Assembly (NCBI GenBank): GCA_910589145.1
Contig: CAJUSD010000071.1
Coordinates: 1-5,132, forward strand
Reading direction: 5' to 3'
DNA: 5,132 nt
DNA from: an uncultured Oscillospiraceae bacterium
Lineage (GTDB): Bacteria; Bacillota; Clostridia; Oscillospirales; Ruminococcaceae
The notes below the pieces were generated by a model. That model had not been told where the DNA came from, ran no database searches, and saw only the letters and a list, made by a program, of their open reading frames with translations. Positions 1 to 5,132 of this stretch are shown here, piece after piece; position 1 is the first letter of the stretch; each line of letters opens with the position of its first letter. A program made the translations under genes and the position numbers.

Positions 1-62
1 TAAAAGATATGTCACGGTTAGGGCGGAACTACTTACAAGTGGGAATGTACACGGGCTTGTAA
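1..62 (+). pseudogene. Large serine recombinase fragment, truncated
   Basis: Reading from base 3, the plus strand encodes KDMSRLGRNYLQVGMYTGL and then TAA at 60-62. The DMSRLGRNYLxVGxYT block is, from family knowledge, a conserved part of the N-terminal resolvase catalytic domain of TndX/TnpX-type large serine recombinases, which excise and integrate clostridial transposons and integrative elements. The arginines of SRLGR belong to the conserved active-site neighbourhood. An intact protein would continue with YTE or similar and several hundred more residues. Here the match ends at about base 50-52, where the sequence becomes the opposite-strand ATPase remnant, so the stop is probably created by the junction. 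The 5' part lies outside the window. The piece is short, but the motif is distinctive. Confidence 0.7.
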
Positions 63-340
63 CTGCCGACAAACTGCGAATAGGTATACTCCGGGTGGAA
101 GGTGACACGTTCATAGGAACCACTGGCATCAGCCAGCAGGGAATCTTTGTCCTCGTTCAGTCGGTGGCTCTTGCCAGTACCGGGAGCGCCGAATACGATC
201 CTGTTTCGCTCGAAGGAGGTTGGGAGGCCAGTTTCAAAGCGAATCGTCAAGAGCAGTTCAAACATCCAGTCAAGGAAAGCCCCTCTGGCATCCTCACGGT
301 CTGGACGCCACTGAGAGGAAAGAGTTTCCGGCCTTGATTG
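29..340 (-). pseudogene. McrB-like AAA ATPase fragment with Walker A motif
   Basis: The minus-strand frame is open from 340 to the stop TAG at 29-31. From the only in-frame ATG (263-265) it gives 78 residues. These include NRIVFGAPGTGKS, with Walker A GAPGTGKS at residues 26-33, followed by YERVTFHPEYTYSQFVGSYKPV. That order is typical, by family knowledge, of the AAA+ NTPases of McrB-like restriction systems. A full protein needs several hundred residues beyond this point for Walker B, sensor and arginine-finger regions. All are missing, because the ATPase-like sequence ends near base 50 at the recombinase scrap. Protein-like sequence (DARGAFLDW) continues in frame upstream of the ATG, which has no good Shine-Dalgarno, so the start is probably not native and the gene is cut at both ends. 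It overlaps the end of the next ORF by 19 bases in another frame. No function is expected. Confidence 0.7.
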
Positions 341-858
341 TCAACTCGGCGGAGGATTCCTTCTGCGGCGTTTGATGTAAGATAGTAGCGATCCCCGACC
401 CGCTCGCGCTCCACAATGTCCAGCAGGCTGGAAGGGATAGGTTCCGCCGGAGTGGGGCTCACAGCACTGCCAATAAATGTATCGCCCCAAGCAAGCCCCG
501 CTTTGGGCCACTTGTAGCTGTTCAGTTCGTCAGAGAAGTCGATTTCCGATAGATGAAGTGGTGACCATGCTGTTTTAGAAAACTCAGGAACATCAGGGTT
601 ATTCTTCAAACTAGCATCACTTCTGCCTGCAAGGACAAGAAGCAGTATAAGTAATGCAACTATAACAACCAATATCCACCATATTTTTATTTCAAAGTTG
701 AGAAGAAACGAAGCTTTAGCGCCTATCCAAGCAAAAATGCTGTTTATGGTAGTAAAAAATTTCTTTCCTTTGAATAAATCGTATCCAACAGACAGTAAAA
801 AGCTGAATGCTACCGCTCCAATGGCGATAGTCCATGGAGAATTTAAGAATTTCTTCAT
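247..858 (-). CDS. Chimeric ORF: two-helix membrane protein fused to a methyltransferase-like tail
   Basis: This is a 203-residue ORF. The chosen start is ATG 858-856, preceded by GAGG at 870-867 with 8-nt spacing. A TTG six codons earlier is less likely. Residues about 8-26 and 60-78 are hydrophobic helices, and the start MKKFLNSPWTIAIG resembles small membrane proteins of unknown function in Firmicutes. From about residue 100 the character changes. A SYKWPKAG segment near 114-121 and a block near 158-180 containing YYLTSNAAEGILRR and a basic RKLFPL end resemble, from memory, C-terminal segments of phage-type DNA methyltransferases. The last 20 or so residues read the ATPase region out of frame. 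DNA coding the first half is AT-rich and the second half GC-rich. The ORF is probably a fusion made by deletion. The RBS overlaps the stop of the upstream Mod remnant, so translation may be coupled, but a functional product is doubtful. Confidence 0.55.
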   Translation of the reverse strand: MKKFLNSPWTIAIGAVAFSFLLSVGYDLFKGKKFFTTINSIFAWIGAKASFLLNFEIKIWWILVVIVALLILLLVLAGRSDASLKNNPDVPEFSKTAWSPLHLSEIDFSDELNSYKWPKAGLAWGDTFIGSAVSPTPAEPIPSSLLDIVERERVGDRYYLTSNAAEGILRRVDNQGRKLFPLSGVQTVRMPEGLSLTGCLNCS

Positions 859-866
859 TTTGTGTA

Positions 867-870
867 CCTC
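867..870 (-). promoter_or_regulatory. Ribosome binding site overlapping the upstream stop codon
   Basis: GAGG on the minus strand lies 8 nt before ATG 858 and overlaps the TGA (871-869) that ends the Mod remnant frame. This decides the start of the membrane-protein ORF and suggests the two were once translationally coupled. Confidence 0.6.
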
Positions 871-1389
871 ACACAATTTTTAGCTCAATTCCCCGGTTTT
901 CCAACAGATAGTGGGCATTGGACATAGCCGAATTATCCGCCAGGGCGTTTTCTACCAGCACGATTTTCTGAGGTTCCCGCTCCGCCAGCTTCTCCACAAT
1001 TTCCGCTGTGACGCCGGGCTGCAAGCAGATCAGCATACTGCCCCGTTCCACGGTGTAGACGGTCAGTCCATCTATCTCCATCGCGGCCAAGTCCGCCGTC
1101 AGGGGATAGCCCATTTTCAGCAGAATCTCATAGACCAGATCATCCTCGCTGCGGCCCGGTTTCAGGTTGTCAATGATCCCATCCATGCGGGCAAAGAGGT
1201 GTCCAAATCGCCGTTTTCAATAGGCGTGTCGTCCCAGAGCTTGAGGTTGGAGCTATCCAGACGGAATACTTTGAAGCCTATATCAAGGATATTTTTAATT
1301 GCATAGTCCCACTCAGCTTCTGTTGATGGTATACCACAGCCGAAACCATCACCACTCTCATTTCCCTCTAAGGAATTTTGCTTTCGCAA
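869..1389 (-). pseudogene. Type III restriction-modification Mod methyltransferase, C-terminal remnant with frameshift
   Basis: Two minus-strand frames together give one recognisable protein end. The first (to 1162) contains DIGFKVFRLDSSNLKLWDDTP, 1-2 residues of which vary in the family, then GDLDT. The second (869-1186 and a little upstream) continues LFARMDGIIDN, EDDLVYEILLKMGYPLT and a long tail ending ELKIV with TGA at 869-871. By family knowledge this is the C-terminal region of type III Mod subunits, the N6-adenine methyltransferases that also supply target recognition. The frames join at about 1198-1203, where one missing base in GACACCTCTTTGCC explains the shift. The SAM-binding and catalytic motifs (such as DPPY) and the rest of the N-terminus are absent; a stop lies in frame near 1402 and the 5' limit of similarity is uncertain. 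The gene is broken twice over and cannot methylate DNA. A single-base sequencing error could explain the frameshift but not the truncation. Confidence 0.75.
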
Positions 1390-1447
1390 ACGGGCTTTTT
1401 ATTTCTCTTTTGATATTGCTTTTTCTATATTTTTTGTATGCTGGGGA

Positions 1448-1506
1448 GTTTCGCGCTTGCGAGCGCGGCCAGGGGGCTTTTTAGGAAAGCCCCCTGGACC
1501 CGAAAC
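1448..1506. repeat. Compound stem-loop intergenic element
   Basis: Three nested complementarities are visible. A perfect 12-bp stem, CCAGGGGGCTTT (1469-1480) with AAAGCCCCCTGG (1486-1497), encloses a 5-nt loop. A 6-bp stem, CGCGCT (1452-1457) with AGCGCG (1462-1467), sits beside it. Outer arms GTTTCG (1448-1453) and CGAAAC (1501-1506) could close both into a three-way junction, competing for two bases with the 6-bp stem. On the plus strand a run of T follows (1508-1512). On the minus strand it lies 70 to 130 nt past the chemotaxis gene stop and could stop or slow transcription, though no T-run follows directly on that strand. It may also be a dispersed intergenic repeat; that needs other copies to show. 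Confidence 0.6.
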
Positions 1507-1578
1507 CTTTTTAATCCGATTTAGGTACTGATCGTCTTAGGTTGTACCCGCAAATTTACTTTTCCTGTAGTCCTTTCT

Positions 1579-3585
1579 TTACTGGATTCTTAACTGAAAC
1601 TTAGCAACCAAATCCTGCAGCATATTGGCCTGACCTGATAGTTCCTCGCTGGTAGCAGCACCTTGTTCCGCTGATGCTACATTTGTCTGTACCACTGTAG
1701 CAATCTGTTCAATCCCACGGGTAATCTCTATTGCATTGGCATCCTGCTGTTTTGTATATTCCGCAATGCCATCAATCAGCCTGTTCATCTCATCCGCTTG
1801 GGCAACCACATTTAGTATAGAATTTGCCGTCTCCTGTGCTGCATGAACCCCTTCATTCATAGAATCCACTGTCTGCCCCAATAAAACTGTAGTTTCTTGA
1901 GCAGCTTCAGAGGATTTTCCAGCAAGGGCGCGAACCTCATCTGCAACGACTGCGAAACCCCTCCCAGCACTTCCTGCCCTGGCTGCCTCCACAGCTGCAT
2001 TCAAAGCCAAAATATTGGTCTGGAAAGCAATGTCTTCAATGGCCTTAACAATTTTGTGTATTTCAATGGATTTGTTGCTGATTTTTTGAATTACATCCGT
2101 CATGTTCTCCATCTTTTCATTGCTTGAAAGAAGTCCGGTTCTGACCTCCCGTGAAATGCGGCTGACCTCCTGAGCGCCCTTGGCAACTTTGTGTACACTA
2201 TCAGATACAGAACTAATATGATCAGCCAAAGACTCAACCTCAGCCGCCTGTTCTGTAGAGCCTTGGGACAACGTAATTGCACTGTTAGAGACTTGCTGTG
2301 CACCTGCTGCCACATCTCTGGACGCTGTACGCAGTTGCCCCATTGTGCCGTTTAACTTATAGGATATTTCATCCAGAGCCTCTTTAATTTTCTCAAATTC
2401 GCCAGTGTATTCGTTTTCCAGTGTAAATGCCAAATTTCCCTCTGCAATTTCCCGCAGTTTTTCCGAAATTTCTTTAATATATATCACATATTCACGAAGC
2501 CTAAGCGTAACTTGATTAAAGTCATGCGCCAATACGCCAAGTTCATCTTTGGAACGATAGTGAATCGTTTGATCCAGTTCTCCCTCGGCAATCCGGGTGG
2601 CAACCAGACTTAGCTCCTTGACCGGACGGCCAATAACACGGCGAACCTGTATCACTACCAAAAGAATTAACACCAGTATAGCCAAAACTGCTACTGCCAG
2701 CATACTGGCAGTTAGTTGGCTAAGTTCCTGCAAAACCTCTGCACGGGACACATAGGCCACTACCATCCAGTCACTGTCTGGAATACGCTCTACCTGAATG
2801 TATGTATTTTCATAGAGGGATAACCCCGTTTTCCCTCCCCTTATCTGCTGGCTTGCATAAGTATACATACCATCTTTTATTCCACTTAGGCTTTGTCCAG
2901 TAATCGCTTTGTCCTTATGACCGATAATTGTGTCTGTCCGGGTGTCCACCAGAAAAACACCGCCTGTGTCTTCAATTTGAACTCCGCTGACAATTTGGGA
3001 TATGGAATCCAAATAAACATCCGCTGCCGCGACGCCACGTATTTCCCCGTTCCGATTCTTCAATACCCCGGAAGCTCCTACTACATAGGATTGGCTGTTT
3101 TCATCTAAATATGTATCGCCTAAAATAAACGCATCTGACTTTAATCCGTCCTGATACCATTTCTTAACAGTGGGATCATATTCTGATCCAGCCACAAAGG
3201 ATGCATGGTGCAGTGTGCCATCCGTCAATCCTACATACAATCCGGCAGGATAGGCATCGTTTTGGTTTTCAGTATGTTTGATGTAATCCTTCATAGCAGA
3301 ATCATCCATATCTTCGTATTCGATGGTGTCCCGCTGGGTCTCCAGCATGGTCAAAGTTTTATTCATCCAAGCCTTTGTTTCCTGAATCATCCGTTCTGTG
3401 GTAGTTTGCAGCAGGGCCTCGCTCTTATCCAGCAGCGTGTTTGACATCTGGAAATATACTACAGCAAACAGGATAGTTACAGCAATTAAAACGCTTCCAA
3501 CAATGGCTAATACCAACTTTCCTGTAATACTCAGCCCCCTCTTGGATGCATCGGTCTGAATAATGTTATCTGTTCTTTGTTCCAT
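1579..3585 (-). CDS. Methyl-accepting chemotaxis protein with dCache-type sensor
   Basis: This is a transmembrane chemoreceptor that senses an extracellular ligand and controls the CheA kinase through CheW. The 668-residue protein has a first membrane helix (about 23-45), an extracellular sensor (46-290) with dCache-like landmarks (YDPTVKKWYQDG near 136-147, GVAAADVYLDSI near 185-195), a second helix (about 294-314), HAMP (about 316-368), a second HAMP-like segment with EIAEGNLAF near 379-387, and a long coiled-coil signalling domain. The hairpin tip IEDIAFQTNILALNAAVEAARAG (two overlapping stretches, about 516-538) and GRGFAVVADEVRALA (about 541-555) are diagnostic. There is no C-terminal NWETF-type tether. 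The start at 3585 is preferred over ATG 3591 because GGGGGAG (3599-3593) is 7 nt from the former and only 1 nt from the latter. Length and domains are complete. It stands alone, with its own promoter, and no other chemotaxis gene is in the window. Confidence 0.95.
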   Translation of the reverse strand: MEQRTDNIIQTDASKRGLSITGKLVLAIVGSVLIAVTILFAVVYFQMSNTLLDKSEALLQTTTERMIQETKAWMNKTLTMLETQRDTIEYEDMDDSAMKDYIKHTENQNDAYPAGLYVGLTDGTLHHASFVAGSEYDPTVKKWYQDGLKSDAFILGDTYLDENSQSYVVGASGVLKNRNGEIRGVAAADVYLDSISQIVSGVQIEDTGGVFLVDTRTDTIIGHKDKAITGQSLSGIKDGMYTYASQQIRGGKTGLSLYENTYIQVERIPDSDWMVVAYVSRAEVLQELSQLTASMLAVAVLAILVLILLVVIQVRRVIGRPVKELSLVATRIAEGELDQTIHYRSKDELGVLAHDFNQVTLRLREYVIYIKEISEKLREIAEGNLAFTLENEYTGEFEKIKEALDEISYKLNGTMGQLRTASRDVAAGAQQVSNSAITLSQGSTEQAAEVESLADHISSVSDSVHKVAKGAQEVSRISREVRTGLLSSNEKMENMTDVIQKISNKSIEIHKIVKAIEDIAFQTNILALNAAVEAARAGSAGRGFAVVADEVRALAGKSSEAAQETTVLLGQTVDSMNEGVHAAQETANSILNVVAQADEMNRLIDGIAEYTKQQDANAIEITRGIEQIATVVQTNVASAEQGAATSEELSGQANMLQDLVAKFQLRIQ

Positions 3586-3592
3586 GTACATA

Positions 3593-3599
3593 CTCCCCC
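3593..3599 (-). promoter_or_regulatory. Strong Shine-Dalgarno of the chemoreceptor gene
   Basis: GGGGGAG on the minus strand is spaced 7 nt from ATG 3585-3583. It decides the start against ATG 3591-3589, which would lie only 1 nt away. Confidence 0.8.
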
Positions 3600-3671
3600 A
3601 TACTCTTATAAATATACTTCCTTAGTCTTTTCCCCATTGATTTTACTGGCCGTAATATGGAAAATCAATTT

Positions 3672-3701
3672 AGTTATAGTATAATTATACCAGTTATAGT
3701 A
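3672..3701. promoter_or_regulatory. Candidate operator: two 10-bp direct repeats and a palindrome over the promoter
   Basis: AGTTATAGTA occurs at 3672-3681 and again at 3692-3701, a spacing of exactly 20 bp or about two helical turns. Between and partly inside them lies the perfect 12-bp palindrome GTATAATTATAC (3679-3690), which contains the -10 hexamer. One repeat covers the start-point side and the other the spacer, so a bound protein could block polymerase. No regulator is identified, and the AT-rich base composition makes chance possible. Confidence 0.4.
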
Positions 3702-3712
3702 CTGAAAAACAA
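3684..3712 (-). promoter_or_regulatory. Sigma-A-like extended -10 promoter of the chemoreceptor gene
   Basis: On the minus strand TTGTTT (3712-3707) and TATAAT (3689-3684) are separated by exactly 17 nt, and TGG directly before the -10 gives the extended TGn motif. Transcription should start near 3677, leaving a leader of about 90 nt before ATG 3585. I saw no motility-sigma (sigma-D/FliA) motif nearby, so the gene may be expressed independently of the flagellar regulon. Confidence 0.75.
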
Positions 3713-3860
3713 GTATTTCTATTACATATGTATCAAATTAGCCATAAAAATTCTATTGGAGTCAGATTTTTTATCTAAAGACTATCCTATACAGCAAAGG
3801 AAGGATTACAACTATTGGATAGGGGGCTCCTTAATTTTTCTGTCAGGTTTCTTATAAAAT
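3713..3860. other. Intergenic stretch without a supported gene
   Basis: This AT-rich stretch between the chemoreceptor promoter and the candidate terminator shows no protein with recognisable motifs on either strand. CTATCC (3782-3787) and GGATAG (3817-3822) are complementary but far apart, so I do not call a structure. Confidence 0.5.
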
Positions 3861-3890
3861 AATCCCCGCTGGAAAAATCCAACGGGGATT
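3861..3890 (-). terminator. Candidate intrinsic terminator after the acyltransferase gene
   Basis: AATCCCCG (3861-3868) pairs perfectly with CGGGGATT (3883-3890), and TGG/CCA extends the stem past one mismatch around an A-rich loop. On the minus strand the stem is followed by ATTTTATAAG, a moderate U-run. It lies about 170 nt past the acyltransferase stop and upstream of the chemoreceptor promoter, so it would separate the two transcription units. The plus-strand side has only a short CACTTTTAG, so termination there is less likely. Confidence 0.55.
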
Positions 3891-3899
3891 CACTTTTAG

Positions 3900-4058
3900 A
3901 ACCTGTATTCATAGCTATGGGACGGTGGAAGGGCGAGGATTTTTCCCTCCAGACAATGAGATTTTCCGCGGCAATCCTGACGGATTGCAAGGGAAACCGA
4001 CGCAGTATGACGGGAAAAAGGCCAAGCAGACAGCGTTCAACGGTTTTGAGTACAGGTT
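3900..4058. repeat. 159-bp segment bounded by inverted repeats, possible intergenic repeat element
   Basis: AACCTGTATTCA (3900-3911) is repeated in inverted orientation as TGAGTACAGGTT (4047-4058), 11 of 12 positions matching. The inner part is more GC-rich than the flanks and holds further symmetry: CATAGCTATG (3910-3919) is a perfect palindrome and CAATCC/GGATTG forms a hairpin at 3973-3988. The right arm ends 2 nt before the acyltransferase stop codon. Short frames on both strands cross it, but none has an RBS or a recognisable domain. No target-site duplication is visible. It may be a MITE-like or other dispersed intergenic repeat; a chance pair of inverted repeats is not excluded. Confidence 0.4.
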
Positions 4059-4060
4059 TC

Positions 4061-5132
4061 TCATAGTATGTATTTTTTCAAAGGGGGGATTAAGCTCATT
4101 ACCCAAGAAGCAATGAACGAACAAAGAATAAAGAACATCCAAAAAACAATTAGAAATACGCCCCATACCTTTCCAAAAGATAAGGGAGTAATTTTTAAGA
4201 ATTTATATAGGAAATGGATAAAGACAGGATGAACCAGGTACACCCCAAAACAAAGCCGGTCTATTTTCCAGAGAAATTCCGTCCGAATTTTTGGAAAATG
4301 GACTCCTCTAACAGCAGAGAAAATGAAAACAGCTGTCAATGCGATAATGGGGCTGTTTCTTCTGATATGATAAAGGAATGAATAAAAACCTGCAAAACCA
4401 CAGATAAAAGATACTGCTGCTAAAATTACTACAGCAGCCATAAGATTTCTTTTTTTATTTTGCAGGAAAGCAGGAATATTTTCGTCCAGGTATCTACCTA
4501 GCAGGAAGTAAAATACCGAAGTTGATTTGACAGGAATTTCAAAGGCAATGGAAATGCCCAAAATATCATTTATCATGGGAAAGCATAAATTGATAACAAA
4601 TAAAACAATCAAAATATATTTCAGAGTTTTTCTGGTACATGTATCCGTAAAGGCTTTTAAAACCGGAAGGAAAAGATAAATTCCAATCAGCGCATATAAA
4701 TACCAGAGATGATCCCAACTTTCACCGTTTATAACATTCAAAACCGCCTGCGGGAAAATGGACAAGGAGAGCCTTTTTGAGTTCATTAATATTTCCAAAC
4801 AGGAAAACGGGATACCAAAAATAAATAAAGCCAGAATAGCCCGCTTTACATATTTTGTCAAACACATTTCAACGGAAATGACTTTATGTGGTTTTAAAAG
4901 CAGCGCCCCTGAAATCATCAGAAAAACAGGGACAGCCCAAACTGAAAATAAAACGCCTGTCTGCAAAATAAAATTCTGCTTTTGGCTGAAAGAAAAAAGT
5001 TCAGGGTTATCGCTGACAGTACTACAGGTATGATGGAAAAGTACCGCCATAGTCGCTGTGATCCTCAATACAGAAATATCTGCTCTGCTCTGCTCTGCTC
5101 TGCTCTGCTCTGCTCTGCTCTGCTCTGCTCTG
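4061..5132 (-). CDS. Membrane acyltransferase, family 3 (OafA/WecH-like), partial, with in-frame pentanucleotide repeat
   Basis: An integral membrane enzyme that by family knowledge moves an acyl group, usually acetyl from acetyl-CoA, onto a sugar of an envelope or exported glycan; the substrate here is unknown. The frame is open from the window edge to TGA 4063-4061, 356 residues so far. Counting from TTG 5068, landmarks are LRITATMAVLFHHTC (2-15) with the conserved early histidines, WAVPVFLMISGALLL (44-58), DHLWYLYALIGIYLFLPVL (119-137) and FGVYLVHP (274-281). About ten hydrophobic helices are spread along the length, as usual. Neither TTG 5068 nor ATG 5050 has a Shine-Dalgarno, and starting at 5050 would cut into the first helix. 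In-frame sequence DISVLRI before it fits the family, so the true start lies in or beyond the repeat. The repeat encodes QSRAE units on the cytoplasmic N-terminus and could switch the gene on and off. Confidence 0.88.
   Translation of the reverse strand, partial: RAEQSRAEQSRAEQSRADISVLRITATMAVLFHHTCSTVSDNPELFSFSQKQNFILQTGVLFSVWAVPVFLMISGALLLKPHKVISVEMCLTKYVKRAILALFIFGIPFSCLEILMNSKRLSLSIFPQAVLNVINGESWDHLWYLYALIGIYLFLPVLKAFTDTCTRKTLKYILIVLFVINLCFPMINDILGISIAFEIPVKSTSVFYFLLGRYLDENIPAFLQNKKRNLMAAVVILAAVSFICGFAGFYSFLYHIRRNSPIIALTAVFIFSAVRGVHFPKIRTEFLWKIDRLCFGVYLVHPVFIHFLYKFLKITPLSFGKVWGVFLIVFWMFFILCSFIASWVMSLIPPLKKYIL
5079..5132. repeat. Pentanucleotide tandem repeat, at least 10.8 copies, running off the window
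   Basis: From 5079 to the last base every position equals the one 5 bases away: TGCTC on the plus strand, CAGAG on the minus strand, 54 bases without an error. Position 5078 breaks the period. On the minus strand the tract sits directly before the acyltransferase first helix and encodes QSRAE repeats. Five is not a multiple of three, so gain or loss of one or two copies shifts the reading frame, and three copies restore it. The true length is unknown because the window ends inside it. Confidence 0.97.

Noticed and set aside
911..1306. 131-codon plus-strand open frame opposite the Mod remnant
   Set aside because: It lies antisense to well-recognised Mod sequence, has no recognisable domain or RBS, and reads as a GC-rich shadow frame.
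1..1389. A working novel defence operon built from ATPase, membrane protein and methyltransferase
   Set aside because: The ATPase lacks Walker B onward, the Mod lacks its catalytic N-terminus and is frameshifted, and the membrane ORF looks fused; these are remnants, not a complete system.
3657..3857. 66-codon plus-strand open frame in the chemoreceptor upstream region
   Set aside because: It overlaps the chemoreceptor promoter, has no Shine-Dalgarno, and its AT-rich, Ile/Tyr/Lys-heavy translation has no recognisable motif.
3713..3860. Riboswitch or T-box leader before a gene
   Set aside because: Only one distant 6-bp complementarity was found, no conserved T-box or riboswitch motif is visible, and no plus-strand gene follows.
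3787..4166. Minus-strand and plus-strand short frames across the inverted-repeat segment
   Set aside because: They cross the terminator and inverted repeats, overlap the acyltransferase end in the wrong frame, and lack an RBS; they are better explained as frames through a non-coding repeat.
5079..5132. CRISPR-like array at the right edge
   Set aside because: The unit is 5 bases with no spacers; it is a simple tandem repeat.

Overview
The window looks like DNA from a gut-type Clostridia/Firmicutes bacterium. This rests on protein sequence style, a purine-rich G-rich Shine-Dalgarno, a sigma-A-like TTGTTT/TATAAT promoter, and gene families typical of Lachnospiraceae and Oscillospiraceae. The genus cannot be set from the sequence. 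All intact genes read leftward on the minus strand.

Positions 1 to about 1390 are a patchwork of gene remnants from mobile and defence DNA. At the left edge a plus-strand scrap of a large serine recombinase runs directly into the opposite-strand P-loop end of an McrB-like AAA ATPase. Next, still on the minus strand, comes a 203-residue ORF. Its AT-rich first half is a two-helix membrane protein, and its GC-rich second half resembles the tail of phage-type DNA methyltransferases. Then comes the C-terminus of a type III restriction-modification (Mod) methyltransferase, broken by a frameshift. The abrupt joins, strand switch and base-composition break suggest repeated deletion or recombination in a defence island or integrative element. 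A misassembly is the main alternative.

Positions 1390 to 1578 are intergenic and hold a strong compound stem-loop (1448-1506). Positions 1579 to 3585 encode an intact methyl-accepting chemotaxis protein with a dCache-type sensor, HAMP and signalling domain. It has a clear RBS and a good extended -10 promoter at 3684-3712. That promoter is overlapped by two 10-bp direct repeats exactly 20 bp apart and a 12-bp palindrome.

Positions 3713 to 4060 hold a candidate terminator (3861-3890) and a 159-bp segment bounded by 12-bp inverted repeats (3900-4058), perhaps a small intergenic repeat element. Positions 4061 to the right edge encode a membrane acyltransferase of family 3 (OafA/WecH-like).

The most interesting signal is at the right edge. 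The acyltransferase reading frame continues upstream through at least 10.8 copies of a pentanucleotide repeat (minus strand CAGAG, 5079-5132) placed just before the first membrane helix. All three frames are open in the tract, but only one continues into the acyltransferase; the other two stop within about 20 codons. This is the design of a slipped-strand, phase-variable translational switch, here probably controlling O-acylation of a surface or secreted glycan. The start codon and full copy number lie outside the window, so the ON/OFF state cannot be read.
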